Shown: positions 1 through 11,546, counted from the first letter of the stretch. The stretch is 64,000 nucleotides of DNA from Enoplolaimus lenunculus (GCA_030248215.1 JASANG010003616.1:62001-126000), one strand, 5' to 3'. Notes: generated by a model not told the origin, from the sequence alone. Numbers and translations: made by a program.

Positions 1-356
1 AGGTAGGGTTAACGAGTGACAAATTTTTAAATTTGCCACACGTCTACGCTACCGCAACACTTTTATTCTATTACCCTTCCATAACGGTTGTCACAGGGCG
101 CTTTGAGCGTTAGGGTACGGCTAACTTAAAACAGTTTTAGAGTAGGGTTAACGCTTCGCAGATTTTAAAATTATTTCTCGTCTTAACTTTACGTCACATT
201 TTTGCGAAGGGAAAATACTGTGAATACTGCATTAAAATGCCTGAAAATATGTTTCTCAACTATCATAAGTAACAAAACACTTATTTTTAGCAACAAGTTG
301 TATAGAACAATCTTAGTGGTAAGTTAAAACGTTCTAACCGTATTCTGATACCGATA

Positions 357-534
357 CACTGTAAATTTCATTGAGTTGATTTTAACTCATTCTGAGTTAA
401 TTAATCAACACACAGAGTCAACTCGACTCAGAGTGATAATCAACTCGACTCAGAGAGAGAGTTAATGTTTACTGATATTAATTCAGAAATAACCAACTCG
501 CCATTGATTCATCAACTCATTGAAGTTTACAGTG
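357..534. mobile_element. CACTGTAAA palindromic MITE (P1), TA duplication
   Basis: Starts CACTGTAAATTTCATTGAG and ends in the inverted form ATTGAAGTTTACAGTG. TA flanks both ends, as expected for Tc1/mariner-type insertion. The inside is almost entirely GAGTTGA/TCAACTC motifs, which would fold as a hairpin. Confidence 0.65.
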
Positions 535-836
535 TACTTGCGTAGCGCTCATATACATTCTTGAATATAATTGACCATCAAAAATTATAACTTTCAAACA
601 AGGCTTTAGCATGGATATTCAACTATGCATGTTTTGAGTAACAAAGCATGACAGATAGCACGTACCGACACCGAGGAAAATATTAATAAAATAGGTCAAC
701 ATCAGAAAAACGCGAGTAAAATGCATTCTGACGAGTTTAAGCTAAAATAGCTAAAAACAAGCTTTATCGCATGAACATAAACAACGATTCATAGAATAGG
801 TTGCTTGCAAGGCCGCAACTTCAAAAAAACCGGGCG

Positions 837-1083
837 CACTGCAAATTCCAGTGAGTTGATTTTAATTCGGAATGAGTTGAATTCGCTCAGAAGATTGAGT
901 TCTCAATTAGCTCTTTTTTAGAACTCAGAATTTTGGAATGATAGAACTCATTCTGAGTTTAACTTAGCCGGAATTAAATCAACCGAAGAGCGAGTTAATA
1001 TTTTGTTTTATTAATTCAGAAATGACCAGAAATGACTAATTCGCACTTTAAGTTGTTTAATCAACTCATTGAAAATTACAGTG
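837..1083. mobile_element. CACTG(T/C)AAA palindromic MITE (P1)
   Basis: Same family as 357-534: CACTGCAAATTCCAGTGAG at the left, inverted repeat ending TTACAGTG at the right, interior of inverted GAGTTGA motifs. No clear TA duplication remains. Confidence 0.55.
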
Positions 1084-1167
1084 CAAAGGGGGAGCCGATG
1101 GTTCCTCAACAAGCAACTTCACCCCTTCCTGGTCGAAAAATTTATCGACAGCATTAAAACAGTAAAA

Positions 1168-1387
1168 TACAGCAAAAAAATCGTGAGTCAAATTGACTCT
1201 CTCCGAAACAGGCTTTTCCGGACTATACAAACTGAGTCAAATTCGACTCCGCCAGAGTCATATTCGACTCACCCAAGTCACTCAGTGAGTCGAATTTAAC
1301 TCTGGCGGAGTCGAATTTGACTCAGTGTGTGTAGACCCGAAAAACCTATTTCGGATAGTCACAATTGACTCACCATTTTTTTCAGTG
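1168..1387. mobile_element. GAGTCAAATT fold-back MITE (P2)
   Basis: The two halves are inverted copies. GTGAGTCAAATTGACTCTC, an arm with ACTCCGCCAGAGTC, then its reverse complement ending GACTCACCATTTTTTTCAG. Arms are about 100 bp with a very short loop. Confidence 0.6.
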
Positions 1388-1660
1388 TATAAATATGCCC
1401 GCTCAGGGAGTCGAAATCGACTCTGATTAACTCGCTCAGAGTTGACGTGGAATATGAATAGAAACTCACACGACATACTTACAATTGAATACAGTGTTTC
1501 ATAAGTTTTAAACTGCTACTGCTGCAGTATCTACGACAATTCCTCACCCGACAACTTGTCATCCGACAGAAAGCATTTAGTATTAGCCTAAGCATAATGG
1601 ATTGTGACAAATTGTCAACTTGACGAGATTTACTACAAGTTAACGGTCGCTTAGTTGTCA

Positions 1661-1892
1661 TTGGCTGGGTTTCTGAAATCTTACTTAAGAATTATTTACT
1701 TAAGCTTTGATCAAGTTCTTGCTAAGGCCTATATTCTCAAATGTGTAGGAGCACCTATTACCAGTTAGTGGTAGGGTTTCAAACTCGCTAGCGTTCATTT
1801 GTTTTTCCTCAAAAAGGCAAAGTATTTACTTAACCAATGACTTAAGTAATTACTTATGTATAACTTAAGTAAGATTTCAAAAATCCAGCCAA
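1661..1892. mobile_element. TTGGCTGGGTTTC MITE (M family)
   Basis: The left end TTGGCTGGGTTTCTGAAATC is mirrored by ..GATTTCAAAAATCCAGCCAA at the right. The interior is rich in ACTTAAG palindromes. Related copies lie at 14180, 27032, 37427 and, as a half copy, 30735. Confidence 0.6.
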
Positions 1893-2130
1893 AGTCACTT
1901 GTCAGGCGACCAATTGTCGTGATACCAGTACCGCTAGACTCAACGGGCATCTGCATTTGAGCCAAGAAATAAAATTAATATTTGTTGCCAAACTAAAATC
2001 GCTGAATTACTAAATTCGTAATGTACAATGAGTTGTTTTATTCAGCATCGACAAATTTCTATAAACTCAAAATGGTGCACGCCTAAGACCGCGCGTTTTC
2101 CATAATTTATCCGAACACCATTTACCGAAG

Positions 2131-2348
2131 GGCCCATGTATAGAACAGCGCCGGAACAGTAGTATAAGCATATTTTTTAAGCCTGAGCCTAAGCCTAGGT
2201 CTAAGTCTAAGCGTATAGATGAGCCTATTCCTAAGCCTAAGCGTAAGCCTAAACCTAAAGCCAAAGCAAAAAAAATTAGTCTAAAGCTTAAACTGACTCT
2301 ATTATAGCCCCTCCGGAAAACGATCCGGCCCTGTCCTATACATGGGTC
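2131..2348 (+). mobile_element. TTAGGC-array MITE, family C, perfect 8-bp duplication
   Basis: Starts GGCCCATGTATAGAACAG and ends CTGTCCTATACATGGGTC. Flanked by exact TACCGAAG copies at 2123-2130 and 2349-2356. A short CCTAAG/CCTAAA array fills the centre, followed by the family's AAAAATTAGTCTAAAGC segment. Confidence 0.85.
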
Positions 2349-3540
2349 TACCGAAGAATGGTTCGATTTGAAAAAAACTTATGCAAATTACGCGTTCTAA
2401 CGACCTCTGCTGATCATTATTCACACGGAAATTTTTTCTTATTTGAAAATGTTGTTTTCAAAGCTCAAACGAGTAAAATCTTCATTTTAAAAAGTTTACA
2501 GACGTCCGTTAGCCTAAGTGTTGCTAAGCCTAAAGTGAATGCTTAATATAGAGTTGGTTGCTAAGCACATTATGCTAAGATTATATCTATAATCAGATGC
2601 ATAATGATTCGTCGCGAACCTGCTTCGATTGCTGTTTCGAGGAAAAATAAAATATGTTCCTCAAATTAACGAATAGGCCTGAAAACACCAGCGGATTTAA
2701 GGCGGACAGCCATGTTTAGAAGCGCTTAACATGTATTAAACCCACATTTTTTTGTTCTAAAATTTAATACTAAATGTGGCCTGATCTTATCGTTTGCTTT
2801 GGTTGACTTGTGTTTTCACTTCAAAATTATATATCGCGTTGCTTTTGTGTGATTGGAAATTTCTCGATAATCCCTATGCGTGAACATGTAACAAATTCAA
2901 CGTATTTAGAAACCGATTTAAATTCCAACCGAATGCAATGAAATCTGTGCAAATTTACAATTTCAAAATGATTTCAGCAGAAACAGTAAAAGCCGGCGTT
3001 CAAACTTAGTGGCTGACAGTCACAATTTACCACAAACGTGCCTGTTTTGTGGGTTTAATTGTTTCATCCTAATTCGAATTTGTAGTTATCATATATTTCG
3101 TTTAGTTATCTCGAGCGTAGCGTTCACTATCCAAAAACCGAAATAAATGTAGCGAAAAATTATTTTCAAAATATTTTGCATTGTTTATTTCTTGAAAAAT
3201 TATATTTTTGTGTTGCCCTGCTACCACAAAACTTTAAGTTCAAATATACGCGCAGATTATCGGCAAAAAACGTGTCTCAAATGGTCGCAGTACTGGATAT
3301 AGGGCTTTTTTTTACTTAAATACTTGCAATTTCTTTTTATTTTCAAATGCTCTTTTTTCAATTTTTTTTCGTGTTCTTGCGGCTGATGTGGATAGAGTAC
3401 GTGCTCGAGTTTGAGAGCGTAATAGTGAGTCTACAACGGCCGTATTTTTGTTGAAATTTTTTTGTACTGAAAATTTACTGAAATGCTGGTGATATGTGAA
3501 ACTTTTTAAACACATATTAGGTCATGTGGCCAGTTCGACA

Positions 3541-3598
3541 ACTACTACTACAACAACAACAACAACAACTACTACTACTACTACTACTACTACCACAA
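3541..3598. repeat. (ACT/ACA)n trinucleotide microsatellite
   Basis: Uninterrupted CTA/CAA triplets over about 58 bp. Confidence 0.8.
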
Positions 3599-3861
3599 AA
3601 CAAACGTTGCGGTGTCCATGTGCAACAGAATTTATCAAATCGTGAGCTCTTAAATCATACGGATAATATTTTTTGGAACATTTCAGTGCCATAAAATTTA
3701 TAACATTTTTTCAAAATTTAAAACGTTTTAGACACTTTGCTTCACAGTTTAAGGATGGGGATTGGCTCAGCGTTTTTAGGTGAAGGCTTAGCGCATAGCT
3801 AAGTTTTTTCACTAAACCTAAACCTAAGTTTAAACCTGTGTCAACTTAAATATAGCTTAAG

Positions 3862-4095
3862 ATGTACAAGATTCCGTTTAAGTTTAGTTTTTGGCGCGTT
3901 TTGGCCAACTTTGTCGCCGAATTGGTGTGTACTCATTCTTGGTATAACAAAAGTAATCAAACAGAGCCAAAATTTTTAAACAGAATGTTAAGAATATCGA
4001 AATTGGGTAACTTGCATATGCTTATAACAAACATACTGGCACGCAATAATGGTCAAATAAGAATTGAAATTCGGATGTATGACCTTTTTGCATAG
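3862..4095 (+). CDS. Small open frame, 77 codons, doubtful
   Basis: An ATG-initiated frame of mixed composition starting MYKIPFKFSFWRVLANF. Nothing identifies a family, and the surroundings are AT-rich with no strong splice sites. At this base composition a 77-codon frame can arise by chance. Confidence 0.12.
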   Translation: MYKIPFKFSFWRVLANFVAELVCTHSWYNKSNQTEPKFLNRMLRISKLGNLHMLITNILARNNGQIRIEIRMYDLFA

Positions 4096-4139
4096 TCGAA
4101 TAAAAGTTTATGTATGCGAGATATATTCCTTTAAAGCGT

Positions 4140-4195
4140 ATATATAAATAAATAAATATATATTTATTTATATTTACATATATTATATATATAAA
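4140..4195. repeat. TATA/AAATA low-complexity tract
   Basis: Self-complementary ATATAAATAAATATATATTTATTT-like stretch of pure A and T. Confidence 0.6.
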
Positions 4196-4734
4196 CACCG
4201 CTTTGAGAGCCAACAAAACTGTATAAGAAAATTTTTCACTGTTTGGCGTGAAATTCGGTCTCAAACATTACGATTTGTTCTCTGGTACGGTATTCTCAAC
4301 CGTGTGTTTAGCACCTGTTTTCAAACAGTAGTAAATCTTCAAACCAAACTTTGTATGGGGTGCAAAATTTTTCCAGCGATGGGGACTTCGCCCGCCCCCC
4401 TGGCTCGTCCTCGGTTACGGGCAACCGGAAAAACTTGTTGATTCTCAAGTTAAATTTTTGAAAACTTTATTACTCGTCGAAAAAATACAACAACGAATAT
4501 TTGAAAAAATTCATACTTTAATGTGATTTTAGGAACAGAAATCGCAAAAAATGTTGCTGATCGAGCAATAATCGGTGGTGGTTTGGAAAATAAGAAATGT
4601 TTTTCACGAATTTATGGTTGTTTGCAAATTTGATTCATTTCAGCAATAAATATTGAAATGGTAAAAAAACAGGCGTGCACCATGGCATGCAGTTTTGGTT
4701 AAAGTTTGTACCTTGTGCTGTGTATACGACTCGC

Positions 4735-4925
4735 GGCCCATGTTACATTAAGGGGCGTCCAGGTTTCTGGTAGGTCTATAAAAGAGTAGGTTTAGATTCT
4801 AGATTACATTATTTTGCTTAGGCTTCGGCTTAGGCATAGGCTTAGGAACTCGTTTTTGCAACGCTTAGGCTTAGGCTTTGGAATACGCTTAATCTACTGT
4901 TACGCCCGTTAAAGTAACATTGACC
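4735..4925 (-). mobile_element. TTAGGC-array MITE, family B
   Basis: GGCCCATGTTACATTAAGG at the left, GTTACGCCCGTTAAAGTAAC at the right. Flanks CGACTCGC and CGACTCGT match at 7 of 8 bases. TTAGGC units lie in the middle. Confidence 0.75.
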
Positions 4926-5507
4926 CGACTCGTTATATAATTCCAGAATACCAGGGTACGACTGAAGGTGAAAAAAACCGGAGCCAGATATCATCAAATT
5001 TTACCAGCGGCAGCTTCGAAGTTGGAACTGAAACAAAATTAGGTGTGAAAAATCGTTCTGAATTTGCTAAAATTTAAACCATAATGTGCGAAATGTTGTG
5101 AAAATTTGATTTTTAAGCTTTTCAATATTGTCATAAATTGAAAAAAGCTTACTTATAGCAGTTAATAGCACAACTTGTTGCATAAGACGAATAATTTCAC
5201 TACAACAATTGCTGACCATCCGGCAAAAATCCCACCGAAGCAAGAATCAGTGGTCGAGTTTCGTCCAAAGACTATAAGTTGGGGCAGACCCTTCAGTTGT
5301 ACCCTGCAAGACAACTGTTTACTGTTCGGTACCTGTCCCCTGTGACAAATCTATAAATTTATTCTATTATCTTGGGGCCAAAATTACCCAAATTTAGCTC
5401 AGCTTCTGAACCGCTGTCCGCTTCAGCTTTGAAACCGTCTCTTGTGACAAATTCAGCATAAAAGCAACAAATTTGTGAATGTAAACAATTAAACGATGTA
5501 TTTCCAA

Positions 5508-5672
5508 CAGCTTGCAACGACTGATTCACAGTTATTTGACAATAACTCGTTAACCAAACGGCTGATTGCGGAAAATTTAACACCATTGCACTCCGCTGAC
5601 CCCTCCACAATTCAGAAGAGATTGATTTTTACCAACAAACTGAGAGTTGTCGCCACTAAAGACCTTAGAAAG
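5508..5672 (+). CDS. Orphan exon-like open frame, about 55 residues
   Basis: A TTTCCAACAG acceptor precedes a phase-0 frame with protein-like composition (LATTDSQLFDNNSLTKRL, then STIQKRLIFTNKLRVVA). It runs directly into a family-E repeat, with no donor. No partner exons were found. It may be a relict exon or an element fragment. Confidence 0.22.
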
Positions 5673-5885
5673 GGGCGGGGGGCGTACACCCTCATCAGAA
5701 CTTTTTTGTGATAAAATGGCAAGGTCTCTACTTCGTAATTTTTTTCCTTAAAAATGCTTTATAAAATAGATAAGGTCCCTAATTTTTTCCTCAGACATTT
5801 TTTTGTCATAAAATGATAAAGTCTTTACCATACAATTTTCCCCATCAGAAATTTTTTGGTGATAAAATGATAAGGTTTTTTCGGG
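5650..5885. repeat. Family-E repeat (GGCGGATCC-type), fragment
   Basis: Repeated units resembling TTTTTTTGTGATAAAATGGCAAGGT, shared with 7505-7960, 24308-24470, 39902-40111, 48870-49060 and 51295-51500. It ends next to GGGTCACTACAGTA, a terminal motif of the 21420 element. Confidence 0.5.
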
Positions 5886-6429
5886 TCACTACAGTACACC
5901 AAACCAGGATTTTTGTTACACGACGATTTCAAGGCGTACAAGAACCGAAACCAGCATTAGAAAAATTATCTTTTTTTACAAAAAATCATTTCATATAAAA
6001 TTTAAAAAATTGGTTAAAATTGTAAAATCTGTTCACAGCCACGCTGACCCGTCAGATCACTCGTTATGAACTCAGAAAAAAATTTATTTTTTTTTCTTTG
6101 ACAACGCAAACGCAAATGATCAGCGGTGTCGATGCAAATATTAACGATACCATTTATATAACACGCGGTAGTTGTATTTTTCGAATCTTAAGTGCACGTA
6201 TACGTCGTAGAATACAGTTCAGAGCGTTCATATAGTAGTTCCTGAGATTTCAATATGCACTGAGAAATCACACATTTTGCCGGAGTATTTTATAATGACG
6301 ATTTGAGAGTTCAAACTGAAAAATAATATGAAATTGTGAGGAACTTCAACCAAAAAAATATATGGCATTTTCAAAAATTCAGCCTAGTCTGTTTTGTATT
6401 TTCTTAAAAAATTAAAATTTTATGCAATA

Positions 6430-6488
6430 CTATACATATATACATATATACATACATATATATGTATATATATGTATGTATATATAGT
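6430..6488. repeat. (CA/TA)TA low-complexity tract
   Basis: ACATATATACATATATACATACATATATAT-type repeat over about 58 bp. No gene is seen from about 5.9 to 7.5 kb; the rest is anonymous AT-rich DNA. Confidence 0.65.
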
Positions 6489-7504
6489 TCGAAACAAAAC
6501 AGATGCAAACCGTCAAAAAAATTAAAAAAATTTACTCACAACACTAAAACTATAATACCCTGTCTGTCAGCGAAGGTGCAGAAATTTAAATTTTGACAGG
6601 GTATATAACCTTAGGCTGAACTTGGTGACGACAGAACCGTAGCGAGCGGTTTAGATTCTACGATAGAACTGGCTAATTGACAGGCTATAAAGTGGTTTTT
6701 TTACAAGTTTGCAGTAAATTAGGAATGACTTCTATAGGCCCATTTCAGTTACAGTTACTCGTTAAGGATAGTATGACTTGTAGTACACCACGCGTACAGT
6801 GGATTCTGCTGCAACCTCGATTGGTCGGTCTGTAGTTTGAAAAAACAGATTTTTTTTGAAAAATTTCAATCTGAGAATTTTATATATAAGTGTGAAATAT
6901 TATAGAACGCTTGTGTTGTAGTATATATTTTATGTTGGAGAATATGGCGAACAATCCGCGTAAAAGTGAAATTATTGAAATTTTGAAATATATAATTTTA
7001 TATATTTTTTTGAATTTTAATGAAAATAATAAATCAAACCAAAATCAAATTTTCGGCCATACGTTGAGTGCTACAATGGATTGTAGTTTTTTTTGGTGTA
7101 CCACGCAGTATAGGTGTCGCAAACCAAACTGTATATAGGGTAAGACACTCGCCAGAAAAACGGGCATAGAGGGGTCACGGTCGTATCCAACGCTGTTCAA
7201 ATTTTTGTCGGTTAAAATACGAGTTGAGAAACATTGGCTGTTTAAGGTGCAGTGAAATGTGAAAAACAATTCTGAACATAATCACCAACTTTAGAGCAGG
7301 CTGTTTATGGCCGACAAACTGAAACGTTTTTCACTTTAAGAAAAATCCCTATGTATTGAGTGTAATATACGGGCCCGTGGCCACACAGGAACCGTTAAGC
7401 ACTTAGCCTGCTCTCCCCGTTAGAATAATTTTAGCCATACCTCAGAAAAGTTTAAGCCCCGGTTTTGTAAAATAATTTTGCCTCCCTAGCAGGTTGAGCT
7501 GACT

Positions 7505-7960
7505 CAGAGGCGGATCGAAAAATTTCTGACGGGAGGGGGCGGTGCTGGCAAATGTTATGAGACGCAAAATTTGTTTGGTAGGATCTTATCATTTTATTAC
7601 CACAAAATTTTCTGAGGGGAAAATTTGTAAGGTTTTATCACATAAAAATTATAAATGTAAAAAATATATTTTTTAAAAAAATTTCTGACGTCGAAAATTG
7701 TAAGCTAGGGACGATGTTACCATCTTGCCACTAAAAACTATTCTGAAGGGGAAAACTTGTAAGGTAGGGACCTTGTTATTTTACGGCCAAAAATTTTCTA
7801 AGGGAAAAAATTGAAAGATTTTATCACGAAAAACTCCTCAGAGTAAAAATTGTATTTTTTTACAAAAAATTTCTTGAGGACAAAAAATTGTATGGTAGGA
7901 ACCTTACCATTCTATGCTGTAGATTTTCTGACGAAGGGCGTGCGCCCTGTCCCCCACCCC
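7505..7960. repeat. Family-E repeat (GGCGGATCG..TTTCTGACG), long copy
   Basis: Begins GAGGCGGATCGAAAAATTTC and contains several diverged internal repeats of TAAGGTAGGGACCTTATCA and AAAATTTTCTGAGGGGAAAA. The GGCGGATCC-type ends suggest hAT relatives. Confidence 0.5.
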
Positions 7961-8011
7961 TTTTATGGATCCATTAGTAAGCAGACTACAGGTATGATAA
8001 TATTAAAACAA

Positions 8012-8469
8012 GGGCTCAGGTATAGAACAGGGCCGGATTCTTTTCCGGCGGGGCTGTCAACACGTATACATAGTACTAAATCACCACAAGACGTGAGAGC
8101 CCCCTCGGGCTCGAGCGTCAAGCTCCTATAGCTCAGTGGTGATTGTATACGCCTCCCACTCCAGTCACCGGAGTTCGAATCCTAGCATAAAAGTAGGTCT
8201 CAGGGGAAATAGAAAATATTCATGTGTGAAAGGGTTAAGCGAAAAATTTTCATTTTACTATCTACAAACTAACTTTTTGCTTATAAGGTTTAGGTTTACG
8301 CTTAGGCTTAGGTTTAGGAATATGCTCATCTTGATATACAATTCGGCTTAGGCTTAGGCTAAGGCTTAGGCTTCGGAATCGGCTTATCCTTACCACACAC
8401 TTAGGCTTAGGCTTAGGCTTATGCTAAAGAATATGCTTATACTACTGTTCCGGTCCTGTTCTATACATG
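8012..8469 (-). mobile_element. TTAGGC-array MITE, family C, carrying a nested insertion
   Basis: Left end GGTATAGAACAGGGCCGGAT, right end CCTGTTCTATACAT, with a TTAGGC array at 8285-8440. It is interrupted at 8058 by a tRNA-like TTAA-type element that ends at 8234, so the host copy is the older one. Confidence 0.75.
8058..8234 (+). mobile_element. TTAA-type element with tRNA-like pol III promoter, 5' truncated
   Basis: Contains TAGCTCAGTGGT (A-box match, 8130-8141) and AGTTCGAATCC (B-box match, 8171-8181) and ends GTGTGAAAGGG before TTAA. It lacks the left third found in the copies at 18461 and 47336. The cloverleaf does not close, so it is not a functional tRNA. Confidence 0.7.
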
Positions 8470-8569
8470 CATCATGATGCGCATTCGACATCATGTCGAA
8501 CAACCGCCAACGTATAAAAATGGTTTTCTAATGCGGTTTGATTTTGCTGAACTAAAATACTGGCTTAGT

Positions 8570-8900
8570 AAAACCAAGACTGGATAATCGACATTTAACA
8601 AGAGTGCGCAACTGGGAACATTCTGTGTAGAAAAAAATGTAAAAGCACGCGTTGCGTTTCTGCCCTTCCACCCAACCCCTTTATTTAGAGGGGGTATAAC
8701 CGATGCCAACCATGGCACCTTATGTATGCTGCATCAAACATGCTCCCCATATAGTCTAATTAAGGGACATTCATGTGATAGCGACCCCCTCTCTAAACAA
8801 GCGGGTGGGTCGGCCAAAAACGCAACGCCCGGTAGTACATTTTGTACCACGTGGGTCCCAAAGACCTGCTCACTCTTGTCATTATCCACTATTGGTAAAA
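8570..8900. mobile_element. Family-D inverted-repeat element (CCAAGAGTGGATAATCG)
   Basis: Long inverted arms: AACCAAGACTGGATAATCG at the left, ..TGTCATTATCCACTATTGG at the right, with subterminal AATGTA.AAGCACGCGTTGCG and its inverse AACGCAACGCCCGGTAG. Related copies lie at 11547 and 14942, with partial copies at 29745 and 63637. Confidence 0.65.
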
Positions 8901-8984
8901 GATATAAAATATTTTTTAAAATAAACTTTTAATTTCGCTGGAAAGATGACCATTTTCAAAATAACAAAGTATCAATAAAATGCT

Positions 8985-9610
8985 CAAATTTGAGTAATTA
9001 ACTGAAAAAATATAAACTTTTTTTGTTTCTGTTGAAAAAAAGCAAAAAATACACGGTTGCCGCGGCTTAAAATATAGAAAATTGGGGTACACGCAAGAAG
9101 ACCCCCAGTTGAGAAAATGTTAAATAACCTAATAAGATTGCAGTTGCAGTTGCAAAATTTGGCTATTTGTAAAAACATGTTTTACATTATAAAAACATAG
9201 ACCATGGAACGTCAGGGGGTGCTGTAGTTAGTGCCCCGTTCATACAAATATTGTCAGCGCTTTATGACAATGTGAAATCTCGGAAGCGACCGCTAGCAAA
9301 AAAGCAACATTTTACATTTATGTGAGTTTAATTCGTCCCATTTTTCTGTATACGCGGGCGGCTTGTGATATGCGGCGGTGAAATTATTGTAAATGTCATG
9401 AAATATTTGAACGCTGACTCGTACAAAATTTGTAGTATACTAAAGCTATGGAATCAGTTGAGAAAATATACTACTAAGAGTTCCACGAGCCACAGCAAAC
9501 GAGAGCCAATGATATGCCCGTAAGTCTTTTTTGAACCACAAAACGGTTATTTTAAATGTAAAAATTGAAGTAACTAATAATATCCGTGACCAGAAGATTA
9601 TAACTGAACG
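8985..9610. other. No gene seen
   Basis: Anonymous AT-rich sequence between a family-D element and a fold-back MITE. Open frames on both strands are short and low-complexity. Confidence 0.5.
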
Positions 9611-9617
9611 GAAAGTA

Positions 9618-9897
9618 CACTGCAAAGTATGGTGAGTCAAATAGACTCTCTTCGAAATAAGCTCTACGGGTCAAATTGACTCTCTCCGAAATAAGCTCTA
9701 CGGGTCAAATTGACTCTCTTCGAAATAAGCTCCACGAGACTACACCATATTGAATCAAATTCCAACTCCGCCAGAGTAAAACGTGCGTCTCAGTGAGTCG
9801 AATTTGACGCTGGCGGAGTCGAATTTGACACAGTTTGTGTAGTCCTGTAAAGCATATTTGGAAGACAGTCAATTTGACTCACCATTTTTCTGCAGAG
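9618..9897. mobile_element. GAGTCAAATT fold-back MITE (P2), internally expanded
   Basis: CACTGCAAAGTATGGTGAGTC at the left, GACTCACCATTTTTCTGCAG at the right. The left arm has a tandem partial duplication of a 37-bp unit (TCAAATTGACTCTCTTCGA). Confidence 0.6.
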
Positions 9898-10223
9898 TAC
9901 ATCTTATGATCCCGAAGTCTCGCAATTGATATTAATACCCTTGTGAAATAAAATACTGGCTATCCTTGAGTTTCTATAATATACTATTTCAATGTTATAT
10001 ATTTATTATGTTTTATGTTTGCTTTGTTTTTATATATTTGTAAAACTGTACAGAAATGAGATCGATTTCTGCGAAAATTCAATGCCTGGCCGCGACCATC
10101 AACCAAAAACAAACTGAATCGCTGTGTATCGACTGATGTCAAACCTTTTAACTGCGCGTTTGTTGTGCAATTGAAAATTTGTAATAATGCAGATATTGTG
10201 TGAAGTTTCATGTTGCTTTTAAG

Positions 10224-10697
10224 GGCCAAAGAACAGGGGCGGAACAGTTTTCTAAACATATTTCTAAGCCTAAGCCTAAGCGTAAGAAAGAGCATATTCC
10301 TAAGCCTAAGCCTAAGCGTAAGAAAGAGCATATTCCTAAGCCTAAGCCTAAGCGAAAGAAAGAGCATATTCCTAAGCCTAAGCCTAAGCGTAAGAATGAG
10401 CATATTCCTTAGCCTAAGCCTAAGCGTAAGAAAGAGCATATTCCTAAGCCTAAGCCTAAGCGTAAGAAAGAGCATATTCCTAAGCCTAAGCCTAAGCGTA
10501 AGAATGAGCATATTCCTTAGCCTAAGCCTAAGCGTAAGAATGATCATTATTCCTTAGCCTAAGCCTAAGCGTAAGAATGAGCATATTCCTAAGCCTAATC
10601 TTAAATTAAGCCGAGCACAAAAATTAGTCTAAAGCTTAAGCTTACTCTATTGCAGTCCCACAGAAAAAACGTTCCGCTCCTGATCTTTATATGGGCT
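10224..10697 (+). mobile_element. TTAGGC-array MITE, family A, expanded 42-bp higher-order repeat
   Basis: GGCCAAAGAACAGGGGCGG at the left, CGTTCCGCTCCTGATC..ATGGGC at the right; flanks CTTTTAAG and TTTTTAAG match at 7 of 8. The interior repeats a unit of about 42 bp (CCTAAGCCTAAGCGTAAG plus AAAGAGCATATT) about eight to nine times, so all six frames stay open. Confidence 0.8.
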
Positions 10698-10699
10698 TT

Positions 10700-11540
10700 T
10701 TTAAGGATGAATTTTTTCTTTGCTCAGTACAAATTCGAAACCTAAAGATTTGAAAAACAAAGTTAAATTTTCACTGTTTTAAAAACATTTTACGGAAAAA
10801 ACATTTTTAGTGCTAAATTTTGGTGCATTCGCCATTTCTTCTATAAATTTCTAGAAATCCCAGGTAATTTTTTGGATATCTCATTTGCAAAATACACCGA
10901 CTTTGAGGTTCTGAAACTTAAATATACATTTTCTGTTTCGGTTAAATCGTTACGGCTGCGACCAACGAATACTTCTGCAGACAGATCTGAGCTGATATTC
11001 TCACAGGTGTCCGAAAGGCAGTGAGTCTATCGATATAAGCTAACTTGTCTAGCGGCCGCTAATCAGACAGCTGAGATGTTTTGTACGTACGCTAAGAAAG
11101 CATCGCAGGTTCGTCTCGGAGGTGTTTCTGAAATCGGTCCCACTACAATATTTCCTGGACCCTGCTGCATCGACTCGGGTAAATCGGTGAACTTTATCGG
11201 TTTATGTTCAGCATCTGAGGCATTTGCAAAGGCGACTGCGAAATAGTTGCATTGTTTGGCCTCGACCCCGTAGAAGATTTTGAACCTTGCTTGTAAGTCA
11301 TTGAAAACCGTTAAATGACCATCCTGAAAATATTTTAGCCCCCCCTAACAAAAGACTATTAAAAGTGTGTTTTCGTTTTTCTGTAGAGATATTACGAAGG
11401 ATATATGCCGTCTATCCGGTTGTATACGCCCATGAAATTGACATAAATATTAATTGTTCAAAAATTCAAATTTTTGTCTGGCATCAAACTGAGAAACGGT
11501 TATGAGAAACTGAAATATACTGAGTAAATGTTTAGCTGAT
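10700..11540. other. No gene seen
   Basis: Anonymous sequence. 11230-11350 resembles part of the CCGTAGCCA family (25243, 33268): TTGCTTGTAAGTCATTGAAAA and TTTTAGCCCCCCCT. Confidence 0.4.
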
Positions 11541-11546
11541 TACCAC

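Larger units (their letters stand above)
1..1660. other. Gene-free region with palindromic MITEs
   Basis: I see no exon here. The stretch holds two CACTGTAAA palindromes (357-534, 837-1083) and one GAGTCAAATT palindrome (1168-1387). The rest is anonymous AT-rich sequence. Confidence 0.6.

Noticed and set aside
8118-8190. Functional tRNA gene
   Set aside because: A and B boxes are present but the acceptor, anticodon and T stems do not pair properly, and three diverged copies lie inside a TIR-bearing element.
10224-10697. True telomere or subtelomere
   Set aside because: Arrays are short, impure, flanked by TIRs and target duplications, and scattered in both orientations between genes.
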